Shown here: positions 59,505 through 64,000 of the stretch, in pieces
Position numbering within the stretch: the first letter of the stretch is position 1
Layout of the letters: each line of letters starts with the position of its first letter
Assembly: GCF_021347895.1 (NCBI RefSeq)
Contig: NC_067116.1
Span: 37,025,639-37,089,638, forward strand
Direction of reading: 5' to 3'
Source: Acanthochromis polyacanthus
Taxonomy: Eukaryota; Chordata; Actinopteri; Pomacentridae
DNA length: 64,000 nt
Notes under the pieces: model-generated
Databases searched by the model: none
What the model saw: the letters and a program-made list of their open reading frames with translations, nothing else
Told to the model about the DNA's origin: nothing
Translations under genes and position numbers: made by a program

Positions 59505-59719
59505 TGGTGAATGAAACTCCTGTCTTGAATTGTGTATTCTCAGGTAAGCGAGTGTGTCTTGGAGAACAGCTGGCCAGGATGGAGTTATTCCTCTTTTTCA
59601 CCTCCCTCCTTCAGAGATTTTCATTCTCTGCGCCTCCTGGAGAGAAACCCAGTCTGGAGTATACCATGGGATTCATTCGCACACCCAAACCGTACCGCCT
59701 TTGTGCCACACCACGATAA
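52926..59719 (+). CDS. Cytochrome P450 2J/2P-like, copy F (complete, 9 exons)
   Basis: Exons: 52926-53126, 54605-54767, 54856-55005, 55169-55329, 55624-55800, 55895-56033, 56217-56404, 56854-56995, 59544-59719 (TAA). 498 open codons. Motifs: [33 protein letters not shown]. The exon 3 donor is GC (55006), unlike neighbours D and E. Copy-specific changes include MGH at the end of exon 5 where others have MGD, NSGLG for NFGLG in exon 3, and SRS5-like [14 protein letters not shown]. The proximal AATAAA of D/E is changed to AGTAAA (59862); the next AATAAA is at 60125. Intron 8 (2.5 kb) holds antisense LINE pieces, a MITE and an AT microsatellite close to exon 9. The promoter-proximal block resembles copy E, but intron 1 resembles copy G, so F is a mosaic within the array. 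Confidence 0.95.
53142..53172. repeat. ATA trinucleotide microsatellite
   Basis: About ten ATA repeats at the start of intron 1 of copy F; copy G has only ATAATAATAAG at the same position. Confidence 0.85.
53490..53800 (+). mobile_element. LINE 3' end in intron 1 of copy F
   Basis: Plus-strand frame [20 protein letters not shown], then [15 protein letters not shown] after a frameshift, fits the extreme C-terminus of a CR1/L2-type non-LTR retrotransposon; an A-run and TGCCTGTAGGCACCACGG follow. It is at the same place in copy G. Just upstream (about 53255-53400) a frame with [18 protein letters not shown] faintly resembles L1-type ORF2; that part is uncertain. Confidence 0.6.
54170..54290. 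repeat. Tc1-like terminal remnant in intron 1 of copy F
   Basis: GGGAATTCAAAACTGCCAGG, then CCTGTACAAGTGAACGTAAA, the same terminal sequence as at the end of the Tc1 relic in intron 1 of E. Confidence 0.5.
57100..59280 (-). mobile_element. Antisense LINE relic in intron 8 of copy F
   Basis: On the minus strand, 57821-58015 reads [21 protein letters not shown] in one frame, and 58406-58645 reads [20 protein letters not shown], then [12 protein letters not shown] and [17 protein letters not shown]. Both correspond to the linker between endonuclease and reverse transcriptase in the common fish LINE seen also in D. A MITE (58023-58354) splits the two parts. F thus keeps a different section of the element than D does. 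Confidence 0.65.
58023..58354. mobile_element. MITE with about 40-bp inverted ends and telomere-like core, nested in LINE
   Basis: Left end GACCACATAGGTCGTCTGTA (to CGTATTACGAC at 58059) and reverse complement of right end GACCACACAGGTCGTATGTA. The core at 58155-58200 is a degenerate telomere-like array (CTAACCCTAACCATAACC). It differs from the MITE in copy E in its ends but has the same design. Confidence 0.68.
59465..59500. repeat. AT dinucleotide microsatellite next to exon 9 of copy F
   Basis: About 16 AT repeats roughly 45 bp before the exon 9 acceptor; the other copies have only ATATATAAA-like sequence there. Confidence 0.85.
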
Positions 59720-60145
59720 ACCACAGCTCATAATAACAAATAACCATGTGTTCCACTCCATTTGTCATGTAATGCATCAAGAATGTCTGCTGTAAATTTT
59801 TATTTGTGTATAGTGTGAGTAAAAAATCATTGTGAAGTGATTTCAGTCAGCAGACCTTTTCAGTAAACCATTTTACATTGTTAAATGAATCTGCTACAGT
59901 TGTGAAAAAACTTTTACATACAGTTGTAAAGACTGTGTATATCGCAACAGGCTTGAGTCCAATCACTCCTTGAATTCTTAATTTTTTTATGACGGAAGTA
60001 CTAAAACCTGTCGTGACAAAATAATCATGCATCTGTAAAAATCATTTGAAGGTATTTTAAGCTATTATGCCTTTTCAAGAAATGACTACACACTATTGAA
60101 ATAATCTAATGTATTCAAATATGCAATAAAATCTTGTTAACTTTA

Positions 60146-61590
60146 GGCGTTTCTTGCCCATTTTTGGGGGTGCTCAAGCATCCCTAAATTGAATCTCAGC
60201 ACCCCTAAAATTTGAGATTTTATTTATTTATTTATTTATTTGCATTGCATGTCCTTCTTTTAAAAAAAAAAAAAATGTAAAAACCACACAGTACTTGGTT
60301 GATACGTAATGCTTTACCAACTAAAATACAGCACCCCCTTATCTTGCTTCAAAAATTGTTCGATCCCGCCCAACTTTTCCAACTCGGGCTCTGAGCCGCC
60401 ACCTGCACAGAGCTAAGCGCTGCCTCCCACGGAAGCTGATGTGCAGTCGTGGTGTAAGTACCTGGTTTAAACTAGGATGTGTGGTTCAATTCTTAACTTT
60501 TACCACTCAATACCAACACATTATTATCATTAAAAGTCCTCATTTTTGCTGCATTTAATCACGGGTTACTGTTTATGTTGTTAGGTAGGAGTTATCTGAC
60601 GTTTTTTCTCACTAGTAAACATTCCAGGTGGTCAGTGTCTGAACTGGACTGAGACAAGCTAGCTGTTGTGTCAGTGCATGTGTTCATATTGAAGCCAAGG
60701 TGCTACTGACTAAAACTGACTGGATGCCCATTGACATTATAACTCCTATTGTGTGTGTTTGTGTGTGTGTACAGACAGATAGCCTCATCATGGACATAAG
60801 ATTGTTGTTGTTTTTTTTCCAAAAAAAGAGCCAGGTTCAGTTAAGAGTGTAAGGTCAAATGGTCTGTCTATTAAGAGTATGTTGTATGTTGGATCAATGT
60901 TTATATCTCTTATTAGATATAAAACACATTGTTTGGTTATTTGCCTTTAGGTTGACAGTACAAAGAGAGAGAGCGAGGACGTTATTTATTCGTATTCTTA
61001 TTGATATTTTCATATTTATGTAATTTTTCATCTAGTTGAATTCAGTCTATTTGTGTATGATTGTCAGTCCAAAGAGGGAGAGATGGAAAAAGGGGAAGGA
61101 GAGGAGAGAGTGCAAGGTCAGGAAGAACCAGGTAAGAAAACAAACAGAGAATAGTGGCACGCAAAACAGTACCTGTTAAACTGACAAAGAAAAACATTCC
61201 ATTCACAATATAATTTTACAAGGTCCATTTTTGGTGTTTTGGTACTTAGTATAGGGGGCTGATTTACTCCAGAAACATACATGCTGTTTATGTGTATGCT
61301 GAGGAGCTGATGTATCTAAATGAGTCATCTTTTCTGAGAAATTAGGATTACAATATGTTTCTTTTATGATTCCAGTGCGTTCCTCCTTTGCTGTGACTCA
61401 GCATTTAAATAACCTTCATCAGATTGGATGGTTTAGTCACAGGCTTTTTCAAAAAATGTTCTGCTTTTCTTTTACAAATGTGGGAATGAAATGGTGTTAA
61501 AATGTACAAAACAGTGAAATTTATCTTGCATGGCCGGGCACCTCTGGGTGCTCAGCACCCCTAAACCTCTGATCCTAGAATTGCCCCTGC
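60146..61590. mobile_element. Non-autonomous DNA transposon (hAT-like) downstream of copy F
   Basis: The left end reads GGCGTTTCTTGCCCATTTTT, GGGGGTGCTCAAGCATCCCT; the reverse complement of the right end reads GCAGGGGCAATTCTAGGATC, then GGTTTAGGGGTGCTGAGCAC. The GGGGTGCTNAGCA(C/T)CCC segment is shared by both ends. The flanks TTAACTTTA and TTAATCTTA could be a diverged 8-9 bp target duplication, and copy E has a single uninterrupted TTAACCTTACAG here. No transposase frame is present. Confidence 0.55.
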
Positions 61591-62163
61591 TGTTAATCTT
61601 ACAGTTCTTAACAAAAATCACTGGGAACATGCATTTCCACAACACATTCATTTTGTCTTGCAAAAACATGATTACTGTGTCAATCAATAAATTGAGATGA
61701 ACTTGTGCTTCTCATGTAAACTGTTGTGTGTCAAAGTTCATAGTGCTGACTTTTATCATGAAAGCTTCACCAGAAGGATACAACTATTGACAGCGTTTTA
61801 AAGTTCATAGTGTTGACTTTTTTATGAGAGCTTAACGAGAGGGATAAAACTAGTGACAACTTTAATAATTGTATCAATATTTAAAACGCACACACAGTGC
61901 TTTTACTGCTGCTAAAATTGAAGCTAATGATCTGCATGACCATAAATCATTAACAAATGCAAAAGTAAACCAAACTGTAAGTGCATCAGACTGCTATGGT
62001 GTCATGAATCTAAAAGTTACAGTTTTATCTCCTTAAAAATTAAATTTTGTTGAACTAATGTGAAGACTCGGCTTGTGTTTTGTTAGCCTGTCAGGTTTGT
62101 AGTAATATTTTGTCAGCTTATTGTATGTAAAATTTAGGTTTTGGTTTTTCTTTTACCTGTTTC

Positions 62164-62164
<1 letters not shown>

Positions 62165-62200
<36 letters not shown>
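62165..62200. repeat. AT dinucleotide microsatellite
   Basis: About 16 AT/TA repeats in the F-G spacer. Confidence 0.85.
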
Positions 62201-62201
<1 letters not shown>

Positions 62202-62717
62202 GTGAGGCTCTGCTTGCCTCACCTGCAATATCCCACAGACTTTTCATTCTCATGCTTTTTTGTAGGTCTCATTGTAATAACCGATTATGTATGCATTTCT
62301 ATTGTGTATCTGTACATTTGTATATTATACTACTGATGGTTCAAACAGCACAGTGTTGACGGTCTTGTAATCCCAGAATGAATGTGGTAAAACTGACTGG
62401 ACGTTGGCTCTGACTGAGTGGCTGCAGCCGACTGACGTTCCAGCAACAAAAGGTACATCTCTGAGGCTCAGGCTATAGTGTGGCTGTGTGCAGGACAGCT
62501 GCTGTTGCGACAATGTATTTAAATTCCTCTCTTTGGACTTATATATATATATACATGTTGTTACAAAAGTAAATGTAAATGTCACTGAAGAGGATATGCA
62601 CGCACAAGCTCTTATTTTGAAGGTCTTGACAATGGTGAGTTTGTTATGAAACACCAAGTAGTACTTTTACCTGACTGACCTGTTTTCAGTTGACATAGCT
62701 GCAGTTCATGTGAAGAA

Positions 62718-62918
62718 ATGGAGGCAATACTCAGTGTTCTCGGCTTGGAGTGGTTAGATGGCAGAAGTTTATTCATATTTTTCTGTGTTTTCCTGCTGTT
62801 GGCTGATGTTTTGAAGAACAGAGTGCCAAGAAACTTTCCTCCTGGACCGTGGGCTCTGCCTTTCATTGGTGATCTTCATCGCATCCAACCTGCAAGACTT
62901 CATCTGCAGTTCACAGAG
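62718..62918 (+). CDS. Cytochrome P450 2J/2P-like, copy G, exon 1 only (gene continues past window)
   Basis: The 201-bp first exon starts with ATG at 62718 and ends in GAG before a GT donor at 62919, exactly as in the other copies. It encodes the membrane anchor and hinge ([15 protein letters not shown]..., RNFPPGP, LHLQFTE). No exon 2 (recognisable by FAEKYG) occurs before 64000; in copies B-F exon 2 lies 1.3-3.9 kb downstream, so the rest should follow outside the window. Intron 1 shares a LINE 3' end and flanking sequence with copy F, so G and F descend from one duplication here. Whether G is intact cannot be judged. Confidence 0.88.
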
Positions 62919-63284
62919 GTACAAGTCCTTATCATAATAATAAGCATCATGATCAGAAAAATAAATATTTTATTATTGTCTTCAAAGGGTTGTTCTTTGA
63001 GTAGCTTTTTGTACTCTGCACCATTTAAGAAATTAAGGAATAATATTGCTAATCCATTTGTGAAAAACCTCTTGGTTGTTTGTCATGAAGTTCAGAAGTA
63101 CTTTCATGCTTTTCTCCAAATTGGGGCAATGAACATTTCACTCAGGCAAAAATTGACATGCATTTTAGATTATGGTCCAGTAATAGTTTAAGTATTAAAA
63201 AGGATCTGTTCAAAGACAGCAACCTCATGTCTTTTCAGGAATCACAGAATCACTTTTTTTCAGTGTTGAGAACTTAGGATTTGT

Positions 63285-63735
63285 TTACAATGAAAACAGC
63301 TCCCTCCTACCTGAACTCTGTCATTCAGGTCTACACTCCCTCCCGTTCACTACACTCAGCCAACAAAAGACGCCTGATACAAGCACCACAACAGGGCCGG
63401 TCGACAGCTAGACTCTTCTCTTCTGTGGTTCCCGGTGGTGGAACAAGTAACCAAACTCTGGTTGATCTGCACAATCTCTCTGTCTTTAAGGAAAGACTAA
63501 ATACTGAGCTCTTCACTGAACATCTTTGCACTTGACAGACTGCTAAAACAAATTAAAAAAACTTATTTTGTCCACACTGCCTGTAGGCACCACGGTCCTG
63601 TTATCACCTTTGACCTTGTTTTATGGCTCTTACCCAGGTTGTTTTTCTCATGACTAGATCCTTGCTTTCGTTGTATCTACTCTTAGATGTGCGTCGCTTT
63701 GGATAAAACCATCTGCTAAATTAAATTGTAGAATG
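63285..63735 (+). mobile_element. LINE 3' end with tail in intron 1 of copy G
   Basis: Frame [20 protein letters not shown] and, after a frameshift, [16 protein letters not shown] with stop, then a 3' UTR ending in CGCTTTGGATAAAACCATCT and GCTAAATTAAA, a typical fish LINE tail. It is the same insertion as in intron 1 of F, but with its tail preserved. Confidence 0.66.
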
Positions 63736-64000
63736 TAGGTCAATGGCCATGAAGATAGCTGTAAAAATAAAAAACAGTGGATTCAAGACATTTACCGGAC
63801 ATCTTTTTGTAGTGTAGGGCAGTAACTAAATCACACCACTAGGTGATGCTCTAGCACTGCATGTTGTTTAACTGAGCCAAGGAGTCCTAACATTTTGTCC
63901 TTTATAGGTCACCGTAGTTTGGTCTCGTTTTCGGTGGAGGGCGCCATGTTTCGCCAGATTTTCTGTGTTTTTGGACTGTTGAAGGCTGTATGTGCGCGAG

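Larger units (their letters stand above)
59720..62717. other. Intergenic region F-G
   Basis: 3' UTR of F, one Tc1 end (about 59885-60070), a hAT-like insertion (60146-61590), shared spacer sequence, an AT microsatellite, and the upstream region of G (with GCTCTTATTTTGAAGGTC at about 62608, the right half of the inverted-repeat element). No gene is seen. Confidence 0.6.

Noticed and set aside
62718..63191. 157-codon frame extending exon 1 of copy G
   Set aside because: Codons after residue 67 are intron 1; a GT donor at 62919 matches all other copies and the extension includes a LINE-like piece.

Overview
The window is vertebrate, almost certainly teleost fish, nuclear DNA. Coding sequence is split into short GT-AG (and some GC-AG) exons. 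The non-coding DNA is full of fish-type repeats: Tc1/mariner relics, tRNA-derived SINEs, LINE reverse-transcriptase fragments, solo LTRs and MITEs. I see no bacterial-style operons, CRISPR arrays, rRNA genes or genuine tRNA genes.

All recognisable cellular genes belong to one head-to-tail, plus-strand array of cytochrome P450 family 2 genes, called here copies A to G. They are CYP2J/CYP2P-like, of the kind usually annotated in fish as 'cytochrome P450 2J2-like'. Copy A (852-7606) lacks only exon 1, which should lie left of the window. Copies B (9693-19666), D (35847-41786), E (44662-51206) and F (52926-59719) are complete nine-exon genes. Copy C (22421-33051) has intact exons 2-9, but exon 1 is split by a 1.83-kb LTR-like insertion. 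Copy G enters at the right edge with exon 1 only (62718-62918). Exon lengths are the same in every copy: 201, 163, 150, 161, 177, 139, 188, 142 and 176 bp including the stop. This gives a predicted microsomal monooxygenase of 498 residues with an N-terminal membrane anchor, FPPGP hinge, WxxxR, AGT(E/D)(T/S)T I-helix, ExxR and a heme-cysteine motif.

A and B resemble each other most in coding sequence and C-terminus. D, E and F are younger duplicates: their introns and flanks are extensively shared, with a repeat unit of about 8-10 kb. F and G share a LINE 3' end in intron 1, D/E/F share an antisense LINE in intron 8, and B-F share a Tc1-derived 3' flank. These insertions date the duplications. 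The copies differ mainly in the putative substrate-recognition stretches of exons 5 and 7, so the array looks like a xenobiotic or fatty-acid P450 cluster diversifying by tandem duplication.

The most notable structural features are: two LTR-like insertions with 4-bp target duplications (one in exon 1 of C, one just upstream of exon 9 in A); a GC splice donor after exon 3 in copies A, B, C and F but GT in D and E; two MITEs carrying telomere-like cores; a 582-bp fold-back element with arms of about 192 bp; and promoter-proximal blocks present in only some copies. I found no credible new non-P450 system.
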